Made by a program: the position numbers and the translations under genes. From JBBDIM01 sp040880405 (GTDB lineage: Bacteria; Planctomycetota; Planctomycetia; Pirellulales; Pirellulaceae): 64,000 bases of DNA. Location: assembly GCA_040880405.1 (NCBI GenBank), contig JBBDIM010000144.1, forward strand, positions 1 through 64,000, in the 5' to 3' direction. Under the pieces are notes generated by a model. The model was not told the origin of the DNA. It made no database searches and saw only the letters and a list, made by a program, of their open reading frames with translations. The number at the start of each line of letters is the position of its first letter. Positions within the stretch are counted from its first letter, which is position 1. Positions 7,254 to 16,047 of this stretch are shown in pieces.

Positions 7254-9038
7254 TTACGGCGCCTTCGGCACCTTGAACGGCGCAAGCCCCTCAATTTCCA
7301 GTGTGGAAACCTCTTCGGTGCTCAGGTCGTAGACGCGGATCAGGTGGTTGTTGGTGTCGGCGATGAACAGCTTACCGGCGGCGTAGCAGATTCCGGCCGG
7401 TTCGTTGAACTCGGCGGGTGCGTCTTGTTTGCCCGGTTTGCCAGTGCCGGCGAGGGTGGTTACTTCACCGGTTTGGGAGTCCGCCTTTTTGATCCGATGG
7501 TTGTAGGTATCGGCCAGGTAGACGAAGCCATCGTGGTAGGTGACCCCCAGCACATGTTGCAGCAGGGCTTGTCGGGCGGGGCCATCGCGGTCGCCGTAAA
7601 CGAACAGCCGATTGGCGGGCAGATGGGACGTCCCAACCAAGGTTTTGACCTGTTTCTTCTTGTCAAACGGCACCGCTCGGACGGAACTTCCTTCGCTGTC
7701 CGCGACGTACAGCCACTCGCCATCGGAGGTTAATCCAGAAGGCTGGGCGAACGAGGAGGAGCCCAACTGGAATGGTTGTCGCGGCAACAACGGACCGTCG
7801 ACAATGTCTTCCCGCGCGTTGCCCGCGTAAGGTCCGATCTCCTTTTCGTCGAGCGACATCCGCCAGATTTGGTGCGGACCGGCCATCGCGATAAAGAGAT
7901 CGTCTTCATGGACCCAGAGAGCCCAGGGGCTGTTGATCGCGGTTCGGCCGGGCGCGGCGACCCAGCGGCCTGATGCCCCTCGATTGGCTCCCGGCCAATC
8001 GTTGAAACTGGCTTGCTCGCCGGTGCCGGCGATCGTGGTGACACGTTTCGACTGTAGATCGATCTTCCGTAGCAGATGGTTTTCCGTGTCAGAGACGTAA
8101 AGTGTTTCACCATGGAGGGCCACACCCTGCGGTTTATCGAACTGGGCCGTTTGGTAGTCTCCATCGCGGCGTCCGATCGAACCATGCCCGATCGTCTCGA
8201 TGAGCTTGCCGTCCAGGCTGGTGATTACGATCCGGTTGTGATTGCTGTCCGAGATGAAGAGCCGGTTGGACGCCTCGTCCGCTAAGACTTTGCCGGGGAA
8301 TTTGAGCGGGGTTGGGGACTGCTTGTCTAGCAATAGATCGAATTTGATCGGCTCTTCATTGAGCAATTTATTGCGGCGATAATGGGGAATCGCGGCTTTC
8401 AGCTCCTTACGAATGTCTTCCGCTTTAAACTCTCCGCGACGCAGACGCACGATAAAGCCCTCTGGGTCGATCAGGTACATCGTGGGCCAACTGCTGACGT
8501 GGTACTGCTTCCAGATTTCCATCTCGTGGTCGTTCACGACCGGGTGCTCGATCTCGTAGCGGAGGATCGCCTCGGCGATGTTTGACGTCTTCTTTTCGGT
8601 CTCGAATTTGGCGGAGTGGACCCCGATGACCACCAATTCGTTCGCGAACTCATGCTCCAGTTCTTTCAGCTCCGGCAGAATGTGGATGCAGTTGATGCAG
8701 CAATAGGTCCAGAAATCGAGCAACACAAACTTGCCCTTCAAATCTTCAGAGATAACCAATGGCTTGTCCGTGTTGAGCCAATCCATCCCCTGCGGGAAAG
8801 GGGGAGCCGGAAAGCGGTTGTCATAAACCGCGTTGGCGTTGGCTTGGCCCACCTGCGCTAGGATGGCGGGTTGGCCGTCTTGCAGTGCGATTGGCAGCGG
8901 TGGGGAGATTTCCGCGGCGTGAGTCGCGGCGGGGACGCTGATCACAAGGCAGACGAGCAGGAGCATCGCCAAGCTGGCAAGGCCGGAACGCAAAATGTGT
9001 TGGACTCGTGGTCCGGCACATGGCTGAGGGGTGGGCAT
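7254..9038 (-). CDS. Secreted thioredoxin-like/NHL-repeat protein (NHLRC2-like)
   Basis: A 594-residue protein with an N-terminal hydrophobic segment (about residues 15-40) acting as signal or anchor. A thioredoxin-like domain follows (about 70-215) with the unusual active-site region FWTYCCINCIHILPEL, and then a six-bladed NHL-repeat propeller (about 240-585, repeats of the form LYVSDTENHLLRKID and LFIADTNNHLIRVYD). The same architecture and CCINC motif define NHLRC2 of animals and its bacterial relatives. A periplasmic redox role is plausible; the substrate is unknown. It is monocistronic as far as can be seen. Confidence 0.9.
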   Translation of the reverse strand: MPTPQPCAGPRVQHILRSGLASLAMLLLVCLVISVPAATHAAEISPPLPIALQDGQPAILAQVGQANANAVYDNRFPAPPFPQGMDWLNTDKPLVISEDLKGKFVLLDFWTYCCINCIHILPELKELEHEFANELVVIGVHSAKFETEKKTSNIAEAILRYEIEHPVVNDHEMEIWKQYHVSSWPTMYLIDPEGFIVRLRRGEFKAEDIRKELKAAIPHYRRNKLLNEEPIKFDLLLDKQSPTPLKFPGKVLADEASNRLFISDSNHNRIVITSLDGKLIETIGHGSIGRRDGDYQTAQFDKPQGVALHGETLYVSDTENHLLRKIDLQSKRVTTIAGTGEQASFNDWPGANRGASGRWVAAPGRTAINSPWALWVHEDDLFIAMAGPHQIWRMSLDEKEIGPYAGNAREDIVDGPLLPRQPFQLGSSSFAQPSGLTSDGEWLYVADSEGSSVRAVPFDKKKQVKTLVGTSHLPANRLFVYGDRDGPARQALLQHVLGVTYHDGFVYLADTYNHRIKKADSQTGEVTTLAGTGKPGKQDAPAEFNEPAGICYAAGKLFIADTNNHLIRVYDLSTEEVSTLEIEGLAPFKVPKAP

Positions 9039-9589
9039 CGATATTCTCGCTGGGAGGATAGGAATGGGACGATCTGATCGTTTGCAGCAATAACAGCGGG
9101 GGCGGGATCAGTAAGTACTGATTCTCCGCCATTCTAGCCGATTCGTCGTTGATTGGAAGATTTTGATTGGACGAATCCCTGTGCCGAATCATTTTTCAAT
9201 GGTTCGAAAAGTTGGGTGAACTCCCACTTAAAGGTCCCTCACCAATCGCCGGATGCGCTAAATAGGCAGGGGGCGAAGGGTAAATGTCGCCCTTTATTGT
9301 TAAGCATCCGCGGCCAAAAAGGATGTGAAATGAGCTGCCTCCGCAGTAAAACCGTTAAAACTGGACCACTGGAACTTGAGTTGAGTCAATAATTTGTAAA
9401 ATAGGTTGGGGGTGATTTGGGCGAACGACCGACAAACTATAACGATTATGACGATTGATCGGCCGAAGAGAAATCACCTCTCGCTAGCACGAACACCTTG
9501 AGCTAAGCTTGGCGGACTGGTTGCGCAACAAAGAATCGTTGTTGAGCGCTGACCGCGACCTACCCGTTCCAACTTGGAGGAATCCTACC
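9039..9589. other. Divergent intergenic region, 551 bases
   Basis: This region lies between the NHL-repeat gene and the DUF1573 gene and should hold both promoters. I see no gene, tRNA or strong palindrome. An in-frame extension of the DUF1573 frame up to 9509 lacks protein-like features. Confidence 0.5.
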
Positions 9590-10603
9590 GTGTATCGCAA
9601 GCTATCGCTCGCTTTCTTGCTGCTGTTGCTCTGCACCTCATTGGCTCCGGCCCAGGAATGGGCCTCCAAAATGTTTAAGGTGCGGACGCACGACTTCGGT
9701 GCGGTCGCGCGGGGCGCGGTTTCGACCTACGACTTCGAGATTCAGAATATCTACGAGGAAGAGATCCACATCGCCGGCGTGCGGACCAGTTGCGGCTGTA
9801 CGACCCCCAGCATCACCAAGCAGACGCTCAAGACCTGGGAAAAAGGGGCGATCCACGCCAAATTCAACACGGACAGCTTTCTAGGGCACAAATCGGCGAC
9901 GATCACCGTCACGATTGATAAGCCGTACTACGCCGAAGTCCAACTCAGCGTTCGAGGTAACATCCGCGGCGACGTCGTCCTGGAACCGGGCATTGTGCAG
10001 TTCGGATCGGTCGAGCAGGGTGAGGCCGCTTCGGCCAAGGTCCGCGTCAACTATGCCGGAAACAGTAGCTGGGCGATCACCGACATCCGCAGCCACGAGC
10101 CGCACCTAGGCGTCGAGATGCGGGAAATCAGCCGAGGTGGTGGTCGGGTCGGATACGAGCTGACGGTCTCTCTAAAGGAAAACGCTCCGGTGGGGCTGAT
10201 TCAAACCAACCTCTCGGTGGTCGCCAACGATGGCCGCTCGCAGTCAGTGGCGATTCCGGTTGAAGGTAAGGTCAACTCGGCCATTTCGGTCAGTCCCGCC
10301 TCGTTACCCTTGGGCGATGTAAAGCCGGGCCAAGCGGTTGAGAAGAAGCTGATCGTGCGGGCCAATCGACCGTTTCGGGTCACCGGAATTCAATGCAAAC
10401 ATGACGGGTTTTCTTTTGGCGAGCTATCGAGCGAACCCAAGAAACTCCACTTCATCCCGGTCACCTTCACCGCCGACGACAAGTCCGGCATGGTGGTTCA
10501 AAAGATCCTCATCGAGACCGACTTGGCCCCGGGGGCCAATGGCGAGGCCACCGCGACCGTTGTGGTGACAGCTCCGACTTCGGAGCAAACCGCCCTTCAG
10601 TAA
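9590..10603 (+). CDS. Secreted DUF1573 domain protein
   Basis: A 337-residue exported protein. The GTG at 9590 is preferred because GGAGG lies nine bases upstream and the frame then opens directly on a signal peptide (YRKLSLAFLLLLLCTS, cleavage near APAQ). The mature protein has a DUF1573 immunoglobulin-like domain (about residues 25-130), with HDFGAVARGAVSTYDFEIQN and the conserved TSCGCTTP. Two further Ig-like repeats follow, each opening with a 'LG.VKPGQ' or 'FGSVEQGE' phrase. DUF1573 proteins are abundant in planctomycetes and their function is unknown. Confidence 0.85.
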   Translation: MYRKLSLAFLLLLLCTSLAPAQEWASKMFKVRTHDFGAVARGAVSTYDFEIQNIYEEEIHIAGVRTSCGCTTPSITKQTLKTWEKGAIHAKFNTDSFLGHKSATITVTIDKPYYAEVQLSVRGNIRGDVVLEPGIVQFGSVEQGEAASAKVRVNYAGNSSWAITDIRSHEPHLGVEMREISRGGGRVGYELTVSLKENAPVGLIQTNLSVVANDGRSQSVAIPVEGKVNSAISVSPASLPLGDVKPGQAVEKKLIVRANRPFRVTGIQCKHDGFSFGELSSEPKKLHFIPVTFTADDKSGMVVQKILIETDLAPGANGEATATVVVTAPTSEQTALQ

Positions 10604-10675
10604 GGCGAACCGATCCTGCGATCTTGCTAAAGTGCAACGGTCGCTCGGATTGGGCGGTTGATTCCATCAGAAGTG

Positions 10676-10706
10676 AAAAAGGGAGGCAAGTCGCCTCCCT
10701 TTTTCT
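10676..10706. terminator. Bidirectional terminator between DUF1573 gene and cstA
   Basis: The inverted repeat aaaaagggaggc / gcctcccttttt has a short loop and is bordered by A and T runs. It lies between two convergent genes, so it can stop transcription from both sides. Confidence 0.85.
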
Positions 10707-10714
10707 ATTGAGTA

Positions 10715-12652
10715 TTAGCTTCCCGAGGAGGCCGAGGCTAGTTCAGCCTCCGAGGTGGACGCTAATCGGTTCTTGATGGGCAGCAGCGGGAGGCTTTCTT
10801 CCAGCACCCCTTTGGCTTTGGGCCAGATCAGCAGGGCCTCGATCATCATCCAGGCTTGCAGCCCTAGGATTCCCAGCCCAAACCCGAATGAGAGATAGTT
10901 CCGGGCCTGAAGCCAGCCCGTCTCCGGGTTGAACATGCTCCAGAGCATTGCCAGGGCGGGAAAGAGGAGCATGCCCATCATGGGGATCGCGATAAACAGG
11001 ACCGGTTTTCCGCGCCGCCACAGGTAGAAAAGCGTGACCATGAATGCTAATCCGGCGAGCAACTGATTGGTCGCCCCGAACAGCGGCCACAGCAGCAACC
11101 CCCCCTTCCCTGGCGACGAACCGGCGAAGATCGCCAGCCCTCCACCCAGCAGCACGGCAATTCCGGTGGAGACGTACCGCCCGGAGAGTGGCTTGGTGAT
11201 GGTGAGGCTGCGGAACAGTTCCTGCAAAACATATCGCTGCAACCGAGTCGCGGTATCGAGCGTCGTCGCGGCGAAGCTGGCCACGAGGACGGCAATAATC
11301 CCGATTCCCAGTTCTAGCGGCAGGCCGATTGCCGAGAGGAAATTGGCGCCCCCTTCCACAAAGGCACCGACCATCTTGCCAAGGCTGCTGAACGCGGCCC
11401 AACCGGCGCTGGCATCGTAACGCAGTTCCCAGGCGGCCAGCCCGGTGATAGGAGTCCCGGCAGCGTCGGTGGCAATCTGGTACTCGTAGTTTTGGTTGCC
11501 CAGGTCGATTCGGTTAAATTTTCCCATACCCACGCCGGCGCAGCAGGCGAGGATGACCACCACCGCCAATCCCCCTTCGAGCAGCATCGCGCCATATCCG
11601 ACATACGGGGCGTCCCGTTCGTTTTCGATTTGCTTGCTGGAGGTTCCGCTACTGACCAGGCAGTGGAACCCGCTACAGGCACCACACGCGATGGTGATAA
11701 ACAGGAATGGGAAGATCGGCGGGGCATCGGCCGGGATGTTTGTTGCAATGGCTGGCGTGCTTGTCGCTAAGTCCGCCTGCCCGGTCGCACCGGCTACGAG
11801 CAGCCCCAAGCATAGCAGGCCGAGGGCTACCATTAGTTGGTGACTGTTGATGTAGTCTCGCGGTTGGAGCAGGACCCACACCGGAATGACCGACGCCACA
11901 AAGCAGTAGACCAGCAGTACCCCGGTCCAAATCACGATGTTGTTGCCGTAGTACTCCCAGAAGGTTTGATCGGCGAGCGTTCCGACCGTCTCTTTGGGAG
12001 TCCCGAGCAGCTGTGTCAGGTCGATCGGGAAGTAGTAAACCCCGACGTAAATGGCGGCGTACACCACCAGTAGCGCGAGAATCGAAGGGACCAACAGGCC
12101 ACCGTGCCCCCGGTAGACCCAAAAACCGATCCCGATGGCAATTGGCATGGTGATCCAGACCGGCAGCACGGTCTCAGGGTAAATCGCGAAGATGGAGGCA
12201 ATGACCAGCCCAAAGATGGCGATCACAATCGTTAAGGCCAACGCGAGCACGACCAAAAACAGGTATTTCGCCCGAACATTGATCATCCGCCCCGCGATTT
12301 CCCCCACGGTTTGCCCGCGGTTGCGGAGCGAAATTACGAGGGCCGATAAGTCATGCACTGCGCCCACAAAGATGGAGCCGAAAACCACCCACAACAGGGC
12401 GGGTAGCCAGCCCCAGAACACGGCGATCGCCGGGCCCACGATCGGGCCAGTTCCCGCGATGCTGGTAAAGTGGTGTCCGAACACGACCGACTTCTTGGTC
12501 GGGACGAAGTCGGACCCATCCTCAAGCTGCTTGCTGGGAACGAGGGCGTTTTCGTCCAGGTCGAAAATCCGCCGCGATAGCCAACGGCCATAGGTGTTAT
12601 AGGCGACGATAAATCCGAAGAATGAGAGCACAGCGACGATTAAAGTAGACAT
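10715..12652 (-). CDS. cstA: Carbon starvation protein CstA (peptide/pyruvate transporter family)
   Basis: Polytopic inner-membrane protein of 645 residues. CstA-family members import peptides or pyruvate and are often induced on carbon limitation. The sequence has the family signatures FGHHFTSIAGTGPIVGPAIA near residue 60, WGWLPALLWVVFGSIFVGAV, HDLSALVISLRNRGQTVGEI and ACGACSGFHCLVSSGTSSKQ. About 16 hydrophobic spans can be counted. The product is somewhat shorter than E. coli CstA (about 700). No sensor kinase or regulator adjoins it. A palindromic element lies in the upstream intergenic region. Confidence 0.95.
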   Translation of the reverse strand: MSTLIVAVLSFFGFIVAYNTYGRWLSRRIFDLDENALVPSKQLEDGSDFVPTKKSVVFGHHFTSIAGTGPIVGPAIAVFWGWLPALLWVVFGSIFVGAVHDLSALVISLRNRGQTVGEIAGRMINVRAKYLFLVVLALALTIVIAIFGLVIASIFAIYPETVLPVWITMPIAIGIGFWVYRGHGGLLVPSILALLVVYAAIYVGVYYFPIDLTQLLGTPKETVGTLADQTFWEYYGNNIVIWTGVLLVYCFVASVIPVWVLLQPRDYINSHQLMVALGLLCLGLLVAGATGQADLATSTPAIATNIPADAPPIFPFLFITIACGACSGFHCLVSSGTSSKQIENERDAPYVGYGAMLLEGGLAVVVILACCAGVGMGKFNRIDLGNQNYEYQIATDAAGTPITGLAAWELRYDASAGWAAFSSLGKMVGAFVEGGANFLSAIGLPLELGIGIIAVLVASFAATTLDTATRLQRYVLQELFRSLTITKPLSGRYVSTGIAVLLGGGLAIFAGSSPGKGGLLLWPLFGATNQLLAGLAFMVTLFYLWRRGKPVLFIAIPMMGMLLFPALAMLWSMFNPETGWLQARNYLSFGFGLGILGLQAWMMIEALLIWPKAKGVLEESLPLLPIKNRLASTSEAELASASSGS

Positions 12653-13025
12653 TCCAAGAGGCCTGGGGAGTGGGGCGGGACTCGTTTACGACCGTAAACC
12701 ACCGGTAGGTCGAGGGAGGGAGTCGCGAAATGAATAGGGGCCGGTAACGGCATCTTAGCAGCAATTCCCCACAACTTCCAAGCTAGGATCCGCGCGAACC
12801 GGTACTTCTCCCACGCTTTTGGCAAGCGTGGCTACGCCTTTGTCTTCGCACGTAGCCACGGTCGCGCAGACCGTGGGAGCCCTTTCCAAACGGCCGGGAC
12901 CATTCTAATTCCCTCCCTGGATGGTGGACTCAAGGGCGGAGCCTCCTATAATGTCCGGTTCGCACCCAAGTGAGAACGATCCACAAATCCATTGAAAAAC
13001 CTTCTGACCTAAAAAAGAGGACGCA
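12653..13025. other. Divergent intergenic region between cstA and trxB
   Basis: This 373-base spacer contains a 70-base nested palindrome (annotated separately) and the promoters for two diverging genes. A good ribosome site (agagga) precedes the trxB GTG. Nothing else is recognised. Confidence 0.5.
12809..12878. repeat. Nested palindromic element
   Basis: Outer arms tcccacg (12809-12815) / cgtggga (12872-12878) and inner arms cgtggctacg (12827-12836) / cgtagccacg (12851-12860) are perfect complements. The element can fold into a cruciform or a two-armed RNA. It resembles dispersed REP/MITE-like palindromes of planctomycete genomes. Confidence 0.65.
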
Positions 13026-14072
13026 GTGGCAGAGCATGTCATTATTATCGGGAGTGGCCCCGCTGGCTGGACCGCGGCGATTTATGCGGCAAGGGCTAAC
13101 CTGAAACCGCTGGTGTTTGAAGGCGCGGCGCTCCAGGAGTACTACGATCAAGGGCGGGGCCCGCTGGGGCAACTTGCCATGACGACCGAAGTGGAGAATT
13201 TTCCTGGTTTTCCGCATGGCAATCTGGAGGCTTACCTCGACGATTCGGTTGAAGGCAGCATCCGCCAGTACATGGCCCCCCATCAAAAGCAGGGGGTGAG
13301 CGGGCCGGAATTGATGGAGCTGATGCGTCAGCAGGCCAAGAATTTCGGGACCCGGATCATTCATGACGACATCGCCGAGGTCGATTTCACTCAGCGACCG
13401 TTCCGCTTGAAGTCCCTCGAAGGCAAATGGTACGAAGCCCACAGCGTGATCGTCGCGACCGGAGCTAGGGCCAACTACCTAGGTCTCGATTCCGAGGCGA
13501 TTTATAAAAACCGTGGCGTGAGCGCCTGTGCCGTGTGCGACGGGGCGCTGCCACGTTTCCGGAACACGCCGTGCGTGGTCGTCGGAGGTGGCGATTCCGC
13601 CGTGGAAGAGGCGGACTACCTCAGCAAGTACAGCTCGGTTGTTTACCTAGTTCACCGCCGCGATGCCCTGCGAGCCTCCAGCGTGATGGCGGACCGCGCC
13701 AAGAATAACCCCAAAATCGAATTCGTCTGGAACCATGTGGTCGAAGAGGTTCTAGGCAATGACGAAAAAGGTGTCACCGGCGTCCGCCTGCAAAGCACGG
13801 TGGGCGAAGGGGAAAAGCAGCTTGAAGCGAGTGGGTTTTTCCTCGCCATCGGGCACACCCCCAACACCGACTTCCTGCAAGGGAAGCTGGAAATGAACGC
13901 CGCCAATTATGTCCAATGGACGGTGCCGTTTCGGACCAACACCAGCGTCGAAGGTGTTTTTGCCGCGGGCGACGTCGCGGACGATTATTATCGTCAAGCA
14001 GTCACCGCGGCCGGCACCGGATGTATGGCAGCCCTGGATGCTGAGCGTTGGCTCGGCTCGCAAGGGCTGTAG
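13026..14072 (+). CDS. trxB: Thioredoxin reductase TrxB
   Basis: Cytoplasmic FAD/NADPH enzyme that reduces thioredoxin. The 348-residue protein shows the FAD-binding GSGPAGWTAAIYAARA at residue 9, the redox-active CAVC with the following DGALP near residue 167, the NADPH-binding VVGGGDSAVEEA and the C-terminal VFAAGDVAD. These are the landmarks of low-molecular-weight TrxB. The start is GTG at 13026 with an AGAGGA ribosome site. An insertion around residues 35-70 (YYDQGRGPLGQ) makes it slightly longer than E. coli TrxB (321). It is followed at 148 bases by a transporter gene. Confidence 0.93.
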   Translation: MAEHVIIIGSGPAGWTAAIYAARANLKPLVFEGAALQEYYDQGRGPLGQLAMTTEVENFPGFPHGNLEAYLDDSVEGSIRQYMAPHQKQGVSGPELMELMRQQAKNFGTRIIHDDIAEVDFTQRPFRLKSLEGKWYEAHSVIVATGARANYLGLDSEAIYKNRGVSACAVCDGALPRFRNTPCVVVGGGDSAVEEADYLSKYSSVVYLVHRRDALRASSVMADRAKNNPKIEFVWNHVVEEVLGNDEKGVTGVRLQSTVGEGEKQLEASGFFLAIGHTPNTDFLQGKLEMNAANYVQWTVPFRTNTSVEGVFAAGDVADDYYRQAVTAAGTGCMAALDAERWLGSQGL

Positions 14073-14220
14073 CGGCAACGCGGTAACGGCACGGTAAACC
14101 TTCATCGCTTGCGTCTTGGCAATTCACGGATGACCCAAGCGAGATCCTCACGGCCCACCGACGAAACCACGGACAATTTGACACTCCCCACTGCCCCGCT
14201 CTTCCCGCGAAAGAATCGCC

Positions 14221-16005
14221 ATGTCGGAAAACCTATCCAAGGTCGAATCGGACCGAGAAGTCCTCAAGGAAGCTCAAGCTCAAGGCACCGGGGCAACCCT
14301 CGGGGCGTGGGTGAAATTGTCCGGCCCCGGCTGGCTCCAAAGTGCCATTACGCTGGGTGGTGGCTCGCTCTCGGGTGCCCTGTTCCTGGGCATCCTGGGT
14401 GGGACCAATCTGTTGTGGTTGCAACTGGTGGCCATCTTCATGGGCGTCGTCATGTTGTCCGCCATCACGTATGTGACCCTTTCGACGGGCGAACGCCCGT
14501 TTCGGCAGATCAATAAGCACATCAACCCGGTATTGGGTTGGGGCTGGATCGTGGCGACCTGCGCGGCGAACATGATCTTTTGCATGCCGCAGTTTGGGCT
14601 CTGTTATGCGGCCTTGGATAAGAACCTGTTGCCTGGCGTAATCGATGGTTCCCTGGTGTCCAAGCTCACCGTTTCGGCGCTCATCTTACTGGCTGCCGGT
14701 ACCCTGGTGATCATGAACAGCCGCCGCGGATTGGCGGCCAAAATCTTCGACTGGGTTTTGAAGGGGATGATCGGGATCATCGTGCTCTGTTTTTTTGGCG
14801 TGGTGGTTCGCTTAGGGTATTCCGGGGCTTTCGACTGGGGCGAGGTCCTGTCTGGATTCATTCCCGACTTGCGGGCGATCAGCCAACCGGTTGGCCGGAT
14901 GGCGGAGATGCTGGCCGAGGCACCGGAGAAATACCAGCAGTACTGGAGCACGCGGATTGTCGACAAGCAGAAAGCCGCCATGATCGGGGCGGCGGCAACC
15001 GCGGTCGGTATCAATATGACCTTTTTGCTCCCCTACTCGATGCTCTCCCGAGGCTGGGACAAAACCTTCCGGGGATTGGCCCGGTTCGACCTTTCGACCG
15101 GGATGGCGATTCCCTACATCCTGGTGACAAGTTGCGTGGTGATCGCGTCGGCTTCCGCGTTTCACCTAAAGGCGGACGCTCAGTTTCTCTCAAGCAGCTT
15201 TGAAGAGATGCAGACCAGTCCGATTTTCACGTCGGACGCGAGGGGAATTTTGTCGCATCGCGTTGCCCAGGATATCCCCGCGGAATTGCGCGAGGCGTTT
15301 TTAAATAACGCCCCGAATCCGTCGGATGAACTGAAAACCCTCAAGGCGGAAGCGACCCAGGAAATCGAGCAACGAATCCCGAACCTTTCGGACTCGGAAA
15401 AACTGTTGGCGGCGTCGCTGGTTAACCGCAACGAGTTTTTATTGTCCTCGGCCTTGGCCCCACTACTACCGGATGGGATGGCCCAATTGGTGTTCGGGAT
15501 CGGGATCTTCGGGATGGGTTTCTCGACCATCATCATCCTGATGATGATCAACGGCTACGCGTTCACCGAGATCGCGGATGGTCGGCCCAACGGCAGGGCC
15601 CATGTGCTGGGTTGTCTGGTGGCGGGGATCTCGGGAGCCTCGTGGTTCTTCATCTGGGATGGGGATGCTAAGGTTTGGCTTTCGATCCTGGTCTCCAGCT
15701 TCGCGATTATGTTCCTGCCGATTGCCTACGTTACCTTCTTCCTGATGATGAACAGCCGACGCATCCTGGGGAAAGAATTGCCGACCGGCATGAGCTCAAT
15801 CATCTGGAACGTCCTGATGGGGATTTCCGTGATTGGTGCGATCGGCGCGGCTTACACGGCGATCTCTGGGAAGGTGATGAGCCCGGCGACCGACCCGACC
15901 CAGAAAGCGGTGCTGTTGACCGTGGTAGTCGGTTATTTGGTGCTCGTCGCCATTGGGTTTTATTTCCGCTCGGCCGAGGACATTCCCGCCGATACCGACG
16001 CGTAA
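14221..16005 (+). CDS. Divergent Nramp-family membrane transporter
   Basis: A 594-residue polytopic protein resembling Nramp/MntH in the LeuT-fold APC superfamily, with 11-12 spans. The first span, SGPGWLQSAITLGGGSLSGA, aligns with the Nramp opening GPG...DPGN. Here the DPGN metal-binding motif reads GGGS, and the span-6 AMPH region reads NMTFLLPY. An insertion of about 90 residues with a hydrophilic, helical character (about 325-410) separates the sixth from the later spans. The canonical divalent-metal ligands are missing, so a substrate other than Mn/Fe is likely. Annotation as metal transporter should be treated with caution. Confidence 0.75.
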   Translation: MSENLSKVESDREVLKEAQAQGTGATLGAWVKLSGPGWLQSAITLGGGSLSGALFLGILGGTNLLWLQLVAIFMGVVMLSAITYVTLSTGERPFRQINKHINPVLGWGWIVATCAANMIFCMPQFGLCYAALDKNLLPGVIDGSLVSKLTVSALILLAAGTLVIMNSRRGLAAKIFDWVLKGMIGIIVLCFFGVVVRLGYSGAFDWGEVLSGFIPDLRAISQPVGRMAEMLAEAPEKYQQYWSTRIVDKQKAAMIGAAATAVGINMTFLLPYSMLSRGWDKTFRGLARFDLSTGMAIPYILVTSCVVIASASAFHLKADAQFLSSSFEEMQTSPIFTSDARGILSHRVAQDIPAELREAFLNNAPNPSDELKTLKAEATQEIEQRIPNLSDSEKLLAASLVNRNEFLLSSALAPLLPDGMAQLVFGIGIFGMGFSTIIILMMINGYAFTEIADGRPNGRAHVLGCLVAGISGASWFFIWDGDAKVWLSILVSSFAIMFLPIAYVTFFLMMNSRRILGKELPTGMSSIIWNVLMGISVIGAIGAAYTAISGKVMSPATDPTQKAVLLTVVVGYLVLVAIGFYFRSAEDIPADTDA

Positions 16006-16047
16006 AGTGGTTTCTGGTGAACGCCTGTTTCATGGATGGAAAGTGAT

